The notes: generated from the letters alone by a model not told the origin. A stretch of DNA of 64,000 nt from SSF14 sp037045585 (GCA_037045585.1 JBAOIR010000024.1:71783-135782), one strand, 5' to 3'. Shown: positions 16,802-26,190, counted from the first letter of the stretch. Numbers and translations: made by a program.

Positions 16802-17506
16802 TCAGGCGCCGGGGCCGTCGATCACGTAGGCGGCCAGGCGCCGAACCTGCAGGTCGAAGAACCCGTCGTAGTCGGTGATGCCGTTGTGCAGGTGGCCGAA
16901 CAGCTCGTAGCTGATGTGGCCGAAGAGCTGTGTCAGCAGGATCAGGCCCCGTGAGAGGACCCCATCGGGAACTCCCGGCGCGACCGACCGGATGTTCGCG
17001 AAGTCCTTGCGGACGCCGCGTGTCGTCTCGATGCGATCCTCGGCGGCCACGTCACCGGCGGCCACGCCGTCGACGAGGACGGACGTGAAGACCAGCGTGA
17101 CCCGCAGGGCCGGGTCGATGGTGTCCTGTGGTGCCGCGTACCCCGGCACCGGGGTGCCGTAGACGAGCGCGTATTCGTGCGGGTTGGCCACCGCCCACCG
17201 GCGGATCGCGGTTGCGGCGCCGACGATTCGACCGACGAGATCCCCCCGGTCCACGGCCGCGTCGGCGGCCTCCGCCGCGTCCGCTACCGCGGTGTAGGCA
17301 TCGACGATGAGACGTGTCAGCAGCTCGTCGCGGCTGGGGAAGTACCGGTAGACCGCAGAGGACACCATGCCCACCTCGCGGGCGACGGCGCGCAACGAGA
17401 GCGACGCGGCACCCCCCTCGGCGAGGTGGCGCCGCGCCACCGTCAGGATCTCGGCGGTGATCTCGGCGCGGGCGCGCTCGCGGGCCGTAGGTGCCTTGGT
17501 CGTCAT
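16802..17506 (-). CDS. TetR/AcrR-family repressor
   Basis: A 234-residue regulator. The N-terminal HTH (SLRAVAREVGMVSSAVYRYFPSRDELLTRLI, residues 37-67) is typical TetR, and the C-terminal region contains the WHG-type ligand domain (WAVANPHEYALVYGTPVPGY). It is divergent from a deazaflavin-dependent nitroreductase-like gene, and the intergenic gap carries two identical 13-bp palindromes, its probable operators. Confidence 0.88.
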   Translation of the reverse strand: MTTKAPTARERARAEITAEILTVARRHLAEGGAASLSLRAVAREVGMVSSAVYRYFPSRDELLTRLIVDAYTAVADAAEAADAAVDRGDLVGRIVGAATAIRRWAVANPHEYALVYGTPVPGYAAPQDTIDPALRVTLVFTSVLVDGVAAGDVAAEDRIETTRGVRKDFANIRSVAPGVPDGVLSRGLILLTQLFGHISYELFGHLHNGITDYDGFFDLQVRRLAAYVIDGPGA

Positions 17507-17549
17507 GGCGGTCAGTCTGCACGTCATGCGAGAGCGGCGCAACAAAACG

Positions 17550-17618
17550 AGAGCAGTGCTCTTGACATGTGCAAACGGTCGGCGCATGATGGCCACATCG
17601 AAACGAGAGCAGTGCTCT
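17550..17618 (+). promoter_or_regulatory. Twin TetR operators and promoter for the nitroreductase gene
   Basis: The 13-bp palindrome AGAGCAGTGCTCT occurs at 17550-17562 and again at 17606-17618. Each lies in a shared 18-bp context beginning AAACG, and the two are 56 bp apart. The first copy abuts TTGACA (17562-17567). CATGAT at 17585-17590 is a -10 at exactly 17 bp, so the second operator falls just downstream of the start point. This arrangement fits repression by the divergent TetR protein. The sites are seen directly; the regulator assignment is inference. Confidence 0.75.
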
Positions 17619-17639
17619 CTCTTCTCGGAGGACACCCGC

Positions 17640-18143
17640 ATGACCCACATGACCGACATGACCGCAGGAACCGTCACCACGACCGACACGCAGCACGCAC
17701 CGCGCTACCTCGAGCCGGGCTGGTTCACCCGCAACGTGTTCAACCGCCTGATGGGGCGCCTTGCGAAGTGGGGTGTGAGCGTGTGGGGCTCGCGTCAGCT
17801 CGCCGTGCGGGGCCGCACGAGTGGCGAGTGGAGGACCACGCCGGTCAACCCGCTCGACTTCGACGGCGGGCGCTACCTCGTCGCACCCCGTGGCACGACC
17901 CACTGGGTCCGCAACATCCGTGTCGCCGGCACGGCCGAGCTGCGCCTCGGCCGGAAGGTCGAGCCCATCGCTGTGGTCGAGCTGGCCGACGCCGACAAGC
18001 CGGCGGTCATCCGTGAGTACCTCCGCCGCTGGAAGGCTGAGGTCGGTCAGTTCTTCGACGGCATCAACGAGCGCTCCACTGACGACGAGCTGCTCGCCGT
18101 CGCCGCCGGCTTCCCGGTCTTCCGCATCCTCCCGGCGCCCTGA
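17640..18143 (+). CDS. Deazaflavin (F420)-dependent nitroreductase family protein
   Basis: A 167-residue protein of the DDN/DUF385 split-barrel family. Motifs are VWGSRQLAVRGRTSGEWRTTPVN, followed by GGRYLVAPRGTTHWVRNIRVAG. Such proteins use reduced F420 to reduce quinones, nitro-compounds or other xenobiotics near the membrane. The ATG at 17640 follows GGAGG at good spacing. Expression is probably controlled by the divergent TetR gene through the twin operators. Confidence 0.86.
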   Translation: MTHMTDMTAGTVTTTDTQHAPRYLEPGWFTRNVFNRLMGRLAKWGVSVWGSRQLAVRGRTSGEWRTTPVNPLDFDGGRYLVAPRGTTHWVRNIRVAGTAELRLGRKVEPIAVVELADADKPAVIREYLRRWKAEVGQFFDGINERSTDDELLAVAAGFPVFRILPAP

Positions 18144-18148
18144 GCCTT

Positions 18149-18204
18149 GGGGTTTTGTACTGCGACGAACGCCATCAGCGGCCCTTGTCGCAGTACAAAA
18201 CCCC
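18149..18204. repeat. Palindrome with 18-bp perfect arms
   Basis: Left arm GGGGTTTTGTACTGCGAC (18149-18166) pairs perfectly with 18187-18204 across a 20-nt loop, 5 bp after the nitroreductase stop. Terminator-like. Its arm resembles those at 62.95 kb (right side) and 33.5 kb. Confidence 0.8.
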
Positions 18205-18240
18205 TTGAGGGGGCTGGGACGAGCGCCTAGCGTGTCGGCG

Positions 18241-18648
18241 ATGTCACTGAGCGTGGTGCTGCTGTCAGCAATGATGGGATCGCTGTCGGCGCTCCGATGG
18301 GGACGGGCGATGCTCGTCGACGAGGATCGCTACCTGCGAGCTGTGTCGCACCTGCCGCAGTCCCGACGGGTCGCTCGGGTCGCGGGCCGGTCGGTGGCGC
18401 TCGCCGCCCGGCATCATGCCGGCTGGCGGCAGGGCGTCACGCCGAGGGCGGCCCGCCTCCTCACACTGGCCACCCGCCGCGCGATGCCGACGCGATCGTT
18501 CGGCCGGGCGTGGACCGTGGGCCAGCGTTGGCTGCACCGCGGTCGCGGGCCCGATCGTCGCCTCGCCGCGATGATGCTGGCGCTCGCCGCGACCGGCGAG
18601 CTGGTCGGGATCGCCAACCGGCTCACGCCGCGGCGCGGGTCTTCCTGA
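18241..18648 (+). CDS. Hypothetical basic protein
   Basis: A 135-residue Arg- and Ala-rich protein with weakly hydrophobic ends (MSLSVVLLSAMMGSLSAL and AAMMLALAATGELVGIANRL). Not recognised. The start is supported by TAGCGT at 18228-18233, 7 nt before the ATG. Its 3' end overlaps the convergent reductase gene by 26 bp. It could be a small membrane-associated protein. Confidence 0.5.
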   Translation: MSLSVVLLSAMMGSLSALRWGRAMLVDEDRYLRAVSHLPQSRRVARVAGRSVALAARHHAGWRQGVTPRAARLLTLATRRAMPTRSFGRAWTVGQRWLHRGRGPDRRLAAMMLALAATGELVGIANRLTPRRGSS

Positions 18649-19852
18649 GCAGGGGATCGGCGATGCCGAGCAGCTTGTCGGCGGCCCGCATCGTGACGCC
18701 GCCGGCGCCCGGCGTCGAGGAGTCGACGAGGTTGCCCATCACCTGCAACGTGACGTTGGCGATGCCCTCGGTGCCGACGGCAAAGCGCAGGCCGGTGCGC
18801 AGGATGAACGGGTGGCCGATCAGGAACGAGAACCGCCGGCCGGTGCGCAGGAACGAATCGAACCGTTCGCCGATCTCGATGTCGTAGCGCTCCGCAGCCG
18901 ACGAGGGATCGGCCACGAACAGGTCGGCGGCCAACATGCCCGACTCGAGCCCGTAGTCGATGCCCTCGCCGTTCATCGGGTTCACGAGTCCGGCGGCGTC
19001 ACCGACGACGACCCACCCCGGCCCATGGCGCCGGGTCACGCTCATCGGCAGGCGCCACGCCCGCGGTCGTTCGAGATCGGGGCCGAGCTCCCATTCGTCC
19101 TGCACCAGCGCCCGGTAGCTGTCCTGCAGCTTGTTCAGGTTGAGCTTCTTGAAGCCCTTCATGGTCGACAGCGCGCCGACGCCGATGTTCACCGTGCCGT
19201 CGCCCGCCGGGAACATCCAGCCGTAGCCGGGGACCGGGGTGCCGTTCTCGTCGCGGAGCGTGAGGCACGCCTCGAGGAAGCGTTCGGCATGGCGAGGCGT
19301 CTCGGCATAGGTGCGGATGGCGAGGCCGAACGGTTCGTTGGGGTCGCGGTCGGCACCGAGGAGGCGCGTCACCGGACCGGGGGCACCGGTGGCGACGACG
19401 GTGAACGGTGCGGTCCAGCGGCGATCGCCCACCTCGACGCCCACGACCCGGTCGCCCTCGAGGGTCGGCATCGCCTCGTGGTCCCACAGGATCTCGGCGC
19501 CGGCTTCCTCGGCCAACCTCACCAGCGCCTCGTCGAGCCGGCGGCGTGGCCACACGGCGCCGTACGCCGGGAACGGCGCGATCCCCGGCCAGTTGAGCTG
19601 GCGGCGTGTGTTGTTGGCGATCATGCGCAGGCCGTCGATGCGATGGGCGTCGCCGAGATCGACGCCGAGCTCGTTGAGCGCCTTGACGGCTCGGGGAGTG
19701 AGGCCGTCGCCGCAGATCTTGTCGCGACCGGGCGAACCCTTTTCGAAGAGTGTGACGCGAGCGCCGGCCCGGGCCGCACGGATCGCCGTCGCCGCGCCGG
19801 CAGGACCGCCGCCGATGACGAGCAGATCGCGCTGTTCGGGGATGCCGGTCAC
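18623..19852 (-). CDS. Geranylgeranyl reductase family FAD protein
   Basis: A 409-residue flavoprotein with an N-terminal Rossmann motif VIGGGPAGAATAIRAA, the family signature GRDKICGDGLTPRAV, and the second FAD motif VVGDAAGLVNPMNGEGIDYG. These enzymes saturate isoprenoid chains of menaquinone, chlorophyll or archaeal-type lipids; menaquinone side-chain reduction is the likeliest role in an actinobacterium. Two in-frame GTGs (19861, 19852) are possible. I chose 19852, which leaves a short lead to the Rossmann strand and an AGGG upstream. Confidence 0.88.
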   Translation of the reverse strand: MTGIPEQRDLLVIGGGPAGAATAIRAARAGARVTLFEKGSPGRDKICGDGLTPRAVKALNELGVDLGDAHRIDGLRMIANNTRRQLNWPGIAPFPAYGAVWPRRRLDEALVRLAEEAGAEILWDHEAMPTLEGDRVVGVEVGDRRWTAPFTVVATGAPGPVTRLLGADRDPNEPFGLAIRTYAETPRHAERFLEACLTLRDENGTPVPGYGWMFPAGDGTVNIGVGALSTMKGFKKLNLNKLQDSYRALVQDEWELGPDLERPRAWRLPMSVTRRHGPGWVVVGDAAGLVNPMNGEGIDYGLESGMLAADLFVADPSSAAERYDIEIGERFDSFLRTGRRFSFLIGHPFILRTGLRFAVGTEGIANVTLQVMGNLVDSSTPGAGGVTMRAADKLLGIADPLLRKTRAAA

Positions 19853-19995
19853 GCCGATCACCCTTGCAGCCACCGGTCGAAGCGCGCCAGATCGGAATGG
19901 CACCCAATACGAACAAGCCCGTCTGGCCCCACTCCGGAGGTGGTAGGAGTGATGGTCCGCCCGTCCGGGTCGGTCACCATCAGGGGGTTGTGCCC

Positions 19996-21132
19996 GTGCG
20001 TCGCAGGTTTGCTGTTCCAGCCGTCATCGGCAGTGTCCTCTCGCTGGCCGCCGTCACGGGCTGCCCCGTCGAGCCGGTCACGCCCGACCCCGGCGCCCCC
20101 ACGTTCACCGTGTCCACGGTGATCAGTGGACAGGTCAACCCGTGGGACATCGCCTGGACCCCTGACGGGACGATGCTCTTCACCGAACGTCCGGGCCGGA
20201 TCAACGCGATGGTGGGTGGCGCCAAACGAGTGCTCGCCGATCCGGTCGACGCCGTCAACACCTCCGAGGGCGGAACGCTCGGCCTGGCGGTCGACCCCGA
20301 CTTCGCGACCAACCGTCGCATCTTCGTGTGCTTCGAGTCGAACATCAGCGGTGCGCTCGACGAGCGGGTCGCGTCCTACGTCGTCGACGCCGGCTTCACC
20401 ACCCTCACCGGTCGTTCCGACATCGTCACCGGCATCCCGCTCAACACCAGCGGACAGGCCGGCCGACACTCGGGCTGCCGGCTTGCCTTCGGCCCTGACG
20501 GGTATCTGTACGTCACCACCGGCGATGCCGTGCGGAGCGACACCGCCCAGAACCCCACCTCGCTCGGCGGCAAGGTGCTGCGAGTCTCGACGACCGGCGC
20601 CGGCGCTCCGGGCAACCCCGGCGGAGCACTCGACGCCCGCATCTACACGCTCGGCCACCGCAATCCGCAGGGCATCACGTTCCGACCGGGCGACGGCGCC
20701 GGCTTCTCGATCGAGCAGGGAACCGGGTGCGACGACGAGGTCAACCTCCTCGCCGCCGGAGCCAACTACGGATGGAACCCCGGTGCGGCCGGCTTCTACA
20801 ACGAGAACGCGCCGATGACCGACACGGGCAGTGTGCCCGGTGCGGTCGCTGCGAAGTGGTCTTCGGGGTGCCCCACGATCGCGACGTCGGGCGGCGGGTT
20901 CGTGACCGGCGTCCAGTGGGGATCGTGGAACGGTGCGTTGATCGCAGCCGCCCTCGCCGGCAATCAGCTCCGCGTGCTGCACTTCGACGGGGCGGGCAAT
21001 CTCACGTCGCAGTCGACAGCGCTCACCGACCGGGGCCGGCTGCGCACGATCAAGCAGGGTCCCAACGGCCATCTGTACGTCCTGACCGATTCGAGTTCCG
21101 GGTCGATCCTCGAACTCACGCCGACCCCGTAG
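19996..21132 (+). CDS. PQQ-type glucose/sorbosone dehydrogenase-like lipoprotein
   Basis: A 378-residue six-bladed beta-propeller of the GSDH family. It is exported as a lipoprotein (lipobox AVTGC near residue 21). Family landmarks: NPWDIAWTPDG, EGGTLGLAVDPDF, GQAGRHSGCRLAFGPDGYLYV, GHRNPQGITFRP and GWNPG. Soluble relatives oxidise sugars with PQQ, but many bacterial homologues are of unproven activity. GTG at 19996 is chosen because AGGGGG lies 8 nt upstream. An earlier in-frame GTG at 19990 is possible. Confidence 0.86.
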   Translation: MRRRFAVPAVIGSVLSLAAVTGCPVEPVTPDPGAPTFTVSTVISGQVNPWDIAWTPDGTMLFTERPGRINAMVGGAKRVLADPVDAVNTSEGGTLGLAVDPDFATNRRIFVCFESNISGALDERVASYVVDAGFTTLTGRSDIVTGIPLNTSGQAGRHSGCRLAFGPDGYLYVTTGDAVRSDTAQNPTSLGGKVLRVSTTGAGAPGNPGGALDARIYTLGHRNPQGITFRPGDGAGFSIEQGTGCDDEVNLLAAGANYGWNPGAAGFYNENAPMTDTGSVPGAVAAKWSSGCPTIATSGGGFVTGVQWGSWNGALIAAALAGNQLRVLHFDGAGNLTSQSTALTDRGRLRTIKQGPNGHLYVLTDSSSGSILELTPTP

Positions 21133-21154
21133 GTCGAGAGCCGGTGCGGCTCGA

Positions 21155-21535
21155 TCAGCGCCAGACGACGTTGTCGGGCGGGCGCCTCACTTCGTCGAGC
21201 CGCGAGAAGAGCAGTGCTTCGAGCGCCGGCTCCAAGGTGATGTACTCGGTGCCGTAGAGCGCCAACGGGCCGTTGGTCACGGGCACGATCCGCTTCACCC
21301 GTACGACGCCGATGGCGCCGCCCGCAACGATGGTGACCTTCTGGCCCACGATGATGCTCAGGTTGTCGGGGGCGAGGAACTGCGCTCCGGAGACCGACAC
21401 GTCGATGACGTCGGCCTCGTCGAACTGCCGGCGCTTCCAACGGGGGCTGCGTCGTCCCCGGGTGTTCCAGTCGAGGACGAGACCGTGGACGGCGAGTCGC
21501 TCGCCCATGCGGCGTGATCGGTGCACGAAGCTCAT
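21155..21535 (-). CDS. PilZ-like domain protein
   Basis: A 126-residue protein with an arginine cluster (PRWKRRQF) followed by DVSVSGAQFLAP, matching the RxxxR...(D/N)xSxxG signature of c-di-GMP-binding PilZ domains. A five-strand barrel is plausible. It may sense c-di-GMP, though the Arg motif spacing is not canonical. Convergent with the sugar dehydrogenase gene. No motility or cyclase genes are nearby. Confidence 0.68.
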   Translation of the reverse strand: MSFVHRSRRMGERLAVHGLVLDWNTRGRRSPRWKRRQFDEADVIDVSVSGAQFLAPDNLSIIVGQKVTIVAGGAIGVVRVKRIVPVTNGPLALYGTEYITLEPALEALLFSRLDEVRRPPDNVVWR

Positions 21536-21553
21536 GGCCGATCTATCGGCCGG

Positions 21554-23173
21554 TCACGTCCGGAGTTGATGGGCCCGAGGTCGTCGGGTCGCGACGAGAT
21601 GGGTCACCACCGGGGGACCGTGGGTGAGGAACGCGTGCGCGGCGGCCTCCGCCTCGACGTCGGCGGCGATGGCTCGTCCGTGCTGGCGTTCGTGCTCCGC
21701 CCACGACGCGACGGTGAACGACTCGAGCATCCGGTCGGGTCGTTCGATGTCGCGGAACAGTCCCCACGACATTGCGCCGTCACGTCGACGGCGCCGGCGG
21801 ATCGGAGCCATCGCCTCGGTGAACGCCTCGGTGTCGGACGGGTCGATCCGCCACTCGACGGTGACGAGCACGGGACCGTCGAGCGGGGCGGGCGGGCAGG
21901 CCAGCAGGGGCATCGTGGGTGGGACGGGAGTGATGTCGACGTCGGTGAACCCGCCGATCCGCAATGGGCGGGCAGCGACGAGCGCCGCTGCGGCGCACGC
22001 CGCGGCGGCAACCGTCAGTGCCGTCCGGACCCCCGCCGCCTGCGCGAGCGCACCCCAGCCGTAGGCCGCGGGGGACGTGATCAGCCAGACGACGAGCATC
22101 GCGACGGCCAGGCCACGACCGCGCACCCAGGCAGGGAGGATTCCCTGCAGTGTGGCGAACACCATGGTCATGACCGAGATCGTCGCGGCGCCCACGATCA
22201 GGAGGCCGAGCACCGCCGGACCGAGGCTCGTGGCCTGGGCGACCAGCGCGAGCCCGGCGCCGTAGACGATCGAGCCGAACAGGATGACGCCGTCGGGTCC
22301 GAGGCGCTTGCGGACCTTCGGCAGCACCGACGCCATCGCCACGGCCCCGACCCCGAGCGACGCCTCGAGCAGGCCGAACCCGCCGGCGGTCACCTGGAGT
22401 CGGGTGCGGGCGAGGAGCGGCAACAACGCCGACAGCGAGCTGGAGAACAGCACGAACAGCGCGAGCCGTCCGAGCAGTACGAGCAGCGAGGGGGAGTGGC
22501 GGGTGAACCGGAGGCCCGTTCGGATCGCCGACCAGATGTGCTCCGCCGGCATCGTGGTCACCGGAGTCTCGCGTCGCCAGCTCGACACGACCACCACCAC
22601 GCCGACGAACGACGCCGCGTTCACGAGGAACACCGCGCCGGACCCCGACGCGGCGATCAGCAGGCCGGCAACCGCGGGGCCGACCGACTGCGCGAGGTTC
22701 GACGAGATCGAATTGAGCGCGACGGCCTGGGGGAGCTCGTCGCGGGGCACGACCTCGGGCGTGATCGACGTCCACACCGGCATGTTGACCGTGCCGCCGA
22801 CCGAGAGGAGGAACGTGAGCAGGAGCAACCACGTCGTCGTGATGCGATCGGTCAGCGTCAGGACGCCCATCGTCGTCGCGACGGCCAACATGAACGACTG
22901 CGATGCGACGAGCAGCTTCTTGCGGTCGACGACATCGGCCAGGGCGCCGGCCGGGAGGGCGAGCAGGAAGCCCGGCGCCGCGTACACCGTCTGCAGTAGG
23001 GAGATGAGGGTGGGCGACCGGGTGAGGTCGGTCATCAGCCACGACGCGCCGACGTTGTGCATGAACGTGCCGACGTTCGACGCGAGGCTCGCGATCCACA
23101 GCCAACGGAAGATGGTGATGCGCAGCGGCGCCCAGGCGGATTCGGTGGTCGGATCCGATGCCGGAGCCGTCAC
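21554..23173 (-). CDS. MFS exporter fused to an antibiotic-monooxygenase-like domain
   Basis: A 539-residue protein. Residues 1-410 form 12 hydrophobic segments of the EntS/MFS_3 type (opening FRWLWIASLASNVGTFMHNVGASWLMTDLT), and the last 110 residues form a cytoplasmic ABM-like domain (PVLVTVEWRIDPSDTEAFTEA...GLFRDIERPDRM). This fusion is common in actinobacterial exporters of unknown substrate. GTG at 23173 lies 7 bp after the upstream diiron protein stop, so the two are probably co-transcribed. Confidence 0.86.
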   Translation of the reverse strand: MTAPASDPTTESAWAPLRITIFRWLWIASLASNVGTFMHNVGASWLMTDLTRSPTLISLLQTVYAAPGFLLALPAGALADVVDRKKLLVASQSFMLAVATTMGVLTLTDRITTTWLLLLTFLLSVGGTVNMPVWTSITPEVVPRDELPQAVALNSISSNLAQSVGPAVAGLLIAASGSGAVFLVNAASFVGVVVVVSSWRRETPVTTMPAEHIWSAIRTGLRFTRHSPSLLVLLGRLALFVLFSSSLSALLPLLARTRLQVTAGGFGLLEASLGVGAVAMASVLPKVRKRLGPDGVILFGSIVYGAGLALVAQATSLGPAVLGLLIVGAATISVMTMVFATLQGILPAWVRGRGLAVAMLVVWLITSPAAYGWGALAQAAGVRTALTVAAAACAAAALVAARPLRIGGFTDVDITPVPPTMPLLACPPAPLDGPVLVTVEWRIDPSDTEAFTEAMAPIRRRRRRDGAMSWGLFRDIERPDRMLESFTVASWAEHERQHGRAIAADVEAEAAAHAFLTHGPPVVTHLVATRRPRAHQLRT

Positions 23174-23180
23174 GTTGCGG

Positions 23181-24026
23181 TCACGCGGCGGTCGCACCGG
23201 TGGGTCGGGCGAGCACCCCGGGGCCTTCGGTCTGGATGACCTCGTCGGTCGCCGTCTTGATCGCAGTGCGCACGAGGCCGAGCCCCGCCAGGCCCGGGAG
23301 TGCATCGATGCGGGCCTCGACCCGGTCGATGAGCGCGTTGCCCTCGTCGCCGCCGAAGAGATACGCGCCGGCGAACGCCGTTTCGCTGCGGGGGACGTCG
23401 CCGTTGCCGACGATGTCCCACTGGCGGAGGAGGAACTGCTTGGTGATCCAGCGCGAGCGGGCATCGTCCTCGAGCAGCTCACGGGCCCAGGCCGAGTAGA
23501 AGCCCGCGTGCCGGCCCTCCTGCCGCATGATCCGACCGAGCAGCGTACTGAGCGTGGGGTGGTCGGCGATCTGGCCGAGCCGGTTGTACGCGGCGTTCGC
23601 CGTCCATTCGTTGATGGCGCCCCACGTCATGTGCACGGCGGGGAACCGCCGGATGCCGTGACCGAGCAGCCAGAAGATGGCGGGCGACCAGAACAGGTAC
23701 CGCTTGCCGAAGGTGCGCATGGCGACGAGTCGCTCGTCGTGCGCCGGCCTCCCGTGCATCTCGAGCACGCGCCCCAGCGCCTGTCCGTGCCAGTACTCCT
23801 CGTAGTTCCACAGCGTGATGAACGCCGTGAACTGGGGGTCCTTCCACTGCGGCAGCATCAACAGCTCTCGGGAGTACAGCACCGTCTGGTACTCGATGTC
23901 GTGCATGTACGCGATGCACCGCAGGACGTTGTCGTCGAGTGGCTGGTCTCGGAACGAATCGAAGTCGAGGTCGTCGGTCTGGACTCGACCCCCCTGGTCC
24001 TGGAACTTCTCGATGGGGATCTTCAT
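23181..24026 (-). CDS. Ferritin-like diiron protein, acyl-ACP desaturase family
   Basis: A 281-residue soluble four-helix diiron protein. Two metal-binding motifs are clear: EEYWH (near residue 80) and EGRHAGF (near 170), with further glutamates in helices 1 and 3. This is the pattern of acyl-ACP desaturases such as DesA1/DesA2, which desaturate acyl chains with O2 and ferredoxin. It is followed in the same direction by the MFS exporter. Substrate not known. Confidence 0.82.
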   Translation of the reverse strand: MKIPIEKFQDQGGRVQTDDLDFDSFRDQPLDDNVLRCIAYMHDIEYQTVLYSRELLMLPQWKDPQFTAFITLWNYEEYWHGQALGRVLEMHGRPAHDERLVAMRTFGKRYLFWSPAIFWLLGHGIRRFPAVHMTWGAINEWTANAAYNRLGQIADHPTLSTLLGRIMRQEGRHAGFYSAWARELLEDDARSRWITKQFLLRQWDIVGNGDVPRSETAFAGAYLFGGDEGNALIDRVEARIDALPGLAGLGLVRTAIKTATDEVIQTEGPGVLARPTGATAA

Positions 24027-24159
24027 TGCGGGCTCCGTAGGTGTCGCCGTGAATTCGAGACTACCCCTCGGGGGATTTCGTCAGCCGGGGGTGTTTCGTG
24101 AACCCGGCGACCTGAATCCAGTCGATCCTGGCGCCGGTTCCTGTGGGAGGCTGGCGGCC

Positions 24160-24771
24160 ATGGGGTTCTACGAGGATCAGGTCCTGCCGCGGGTCATCGA
24201 CAAGTTGCTCGGCAATCGCGAGATGGGCAAGCTCCGTGCCCGGGCACTCGAGGGCGTGTCGGGCACGGTGCTCGAGATCGGGTTCGGTTCGGGCACCAAC
24301 CTCGAGCACTATCCCCGTGAGGTCGATCGCGTGCTCGCCGTCGACCCGGCGACCGTCGGCCGCAAGCTGGCCCGCAAGCGCCTCGCCACTGCCCGCGTGC
24401 CGGTCGAGTTCATCGGGCTGGACGGACAGTCGCTGCCGCTCGACGACGAGTCGGTCGACAACGCCGTGAGCACCTGGACGCTGTGCACGATCCCCGATGT
24501 CGCGGCAGCGCTCGCCGAGGTGCGTCGGGTGCTCAAGCCGGGCGGTCGCCTCTACTTCCTCGAGCACGGATTGTCCGACGATCCCAAGGTCGCCCGCCGC
24601 CAGCACCGCTTCGATCCGTGGCAACAACGCGTCGCCGGCGGGTGCCACCTCGATCGTCGCCACGACGACCTCATCCGGGCCGCCGGGTTCGAGCTCGACC
24701 GCTTCTCCACGTTCGCCATCGCCGGTCCGAAGTCGATGAGCTTCATGTACGCGGGGACCGCCGCCCGGTAG
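24160..24771 (+). CDS. SAM-dependent methyltransferase
   Basis: A 203-residue class I methyltransferase. Motif I is VLEIGFGSGTNLEHYP, the acidic loop is VDPAT, and the post-motif region VSTWTLCTIPDVAAALAEVRRVLKPGGRLYFLEHG is typical of Methyltransf_11 and UbiE-related enzymes. The acceptor is unknown; close relatives are annotated as lipid or arsenite-type methyltransferases without firm evidence. Monocistronic. Confidence 0.85.
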   Translation: MGFYEDQVLPRVIDKLLGNREMGKLRARALEGVSGTVLEIGFGSGTNLEHYPREVDRVLAVDPATVGRKLARKRLATARVPVEFIGLDGQSLPLDDESVDNAVSTWTLCTIPDVAAALAEVRRVLKPGGRLYFLEHGLSDDPKVARRQHRFDPWQQRVAGGCHLDRRHDDLIRAAGFELDRFSTFAIAGPKSMSFMYAGTAAR

Positions 24772-24838
24772 TTCTCGCGCCGCAGTGCCGGTCGCGAGCA
24801 TCGAGTTCGCCACCGGCTTCAGTGTCAGACCTGACCCG

Positions 24839-24844
24839 TACAAT
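24839..24844 (+). promoter_or_regulatory. -10 box TACAAT of the HNH gene (leaderless)
   Basis: TACAAT ends 7 nt before the ATG at 24852, so transcription would begin at the start codon. It is the best -10 match among the TANNNT boxes found in this window. Confidence 0.6.
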
Positions 24845-24851
24845 AGAACGC

Positions 24852-26087
24852 ATGTTCGATACAACGGTGCTGACCGAGCTGACGGCGAAGATCGCCGGCC
24901 TCGACGAGCACCTGTACGCGGATGACGACCTGTTGGCCGGCGTGAAAGCGATCGAGGAAGCCCGCCGCTACCTCGACGCCGCGGAAAGCGCCCTGCTGGG
25001 CGAACTCGACGCCCGCGGCACCACCGACGTGGTGTCAGGTCATCGCACCGCGAACTGGTTGGCACACGAAACCGGTATCGCCCCCGCTGCTGCGAAAGCA
25101 CGGGTGCGGTTGGCGGTGGCGTTGCGGTTGGATCTTCCCGAGACCGATCGGGCCGTACGTGACGGGCGGTTGTGTTCGGATCGGGCGAAGGTGATGGCGA
25201 ACGCGATCAACGATCGGATCGCCACCGAGTTCCGGGAGATGGAAGCGTCACTGATCGCCGAGTCAGCGTCGATGACGTTCGCCGAGTGGGCCCAACGTGT
25301 CGCGTTGGTGGCCGCCCTGTTGGATCAGGACGGCCCCGAACCGGCGGATGATCCCAACAACAACCGGCTCCGATTGAAGGGCGGTCGCGATGGGATGAAA
25401 GTCGCCGGCATCCTCGTCGGCGACCTTGCGACCACGACCAAGGCCGCTGTCGAGCAGATCGCCGACGAACTGTGGCGCCGCTACCGCGATGACTGCGAGC
25501 GCACCAACGGTGAGATCGCCGTCCCCTCCCGGGAAACGTTGTTGGCGATGGCCCTCGCCGAAGCCGTCCGCCGCGGCCTCATGGTCAACGGCGACGGCAA
25601 GGCCACCCGCCCCAAGGTGGAGGCGACCCTGGTGATCAACGCCGACACCCCCGACCTCGTCCACATCGACGGCAAACCGTTGATCCGAGGATCCGCCACG
25701 GCGTTGGCGTGTGACATGTCGGTGTGGACCATCATCCTCAACTCGCTCGGCCTCCCCCTCGACATGGGCCGCGAACTCCGCAACGCCACGGTCGAACAAC
25801 GCAAGGCGCTGAAAGTCCGCGATGGCGGCTGTGTGTTCCCCGGCTGCGGGATACGCCCCGAGCACTGTGATGCCCACCATGTGGCGCAGTGGTGGCGAGA
25901 TCTCGGAACGACCGACATCAAGCTCATGGCGTTCCTGTGTCGCCATCACCACGGGGTGATCCATCGAAAGGGTTGGGACCTCCGGATCGGCGACGACGGA
26001 TGGTGCTGGATCACCACACCGTCCGGTATCAGCCTCTGGTGTCAACGCCACGGCACCATCAGATCCGGCGCACCACCCGGCCCATGA
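24852..26087 (+). CDS. DUF222/HNH endonuclease, 13E12 repeat family
   Basis: A 411-residue protein. The DUF222 region occupies about residues 10-300 and an HNH nuclease domain the C-terminus (RDGGCVFPGCGIRPEHCDAHH, then LCRHHHGVIHRKGW), with the Cys pair and His residues of a zinc-stabilised HNH. In Mycobacterium these 13E12 repeat proteins are multicopy; REP13E12 is the integration target of the phiRv1 prophage. Biological role unclear. The last 78 bp are duplicated 285 bp downstream, a sign of recombination between copies. Confidence 0.9.
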   Translation: MFDTTVLTELTAKIAGLDEHLYADDDLLAGVKAIEEARRYLDAAESALLGELDARGTTDVVSGHRTANWLAHETGIAPAAAKARVRLAVALRLDLPETDRAVRDGRLCSDRAKVMANAINDRIATEFREMEASLIAESASMTFAEWAQRVALVAALLDQDGPEPADDPNNNRLRLKGGRDGMKVAGILVGDLATTTKAAVEQIADELWRRYRDDCERTNGEIAVPSRETLLAMALAEAVRRGLMVNGDGKATRPKVEATLVINADTPDLVHIDGKPLIRGSATALACDMSVWTIILNSLGLPLDMGRELRNATVEQRKALKVRDGGCVFPGCGIRPEHCDAHHVAQWWRDLGTTDIKLMAFLCRHHHGVIHRKGWDLRIGDDGWCWITTPSGISLWCQRHGTIRSGAPPGP

Positions 26088-26190
26088 ACGACACGACGAT
26101 CGCACCCGATCCTCGGCAGATCGACCCGAACCCCGACGATCGACCCACCCGGTGGGTCCTTCGCCGCGCCCCCGAACATCCAGACAAGAT

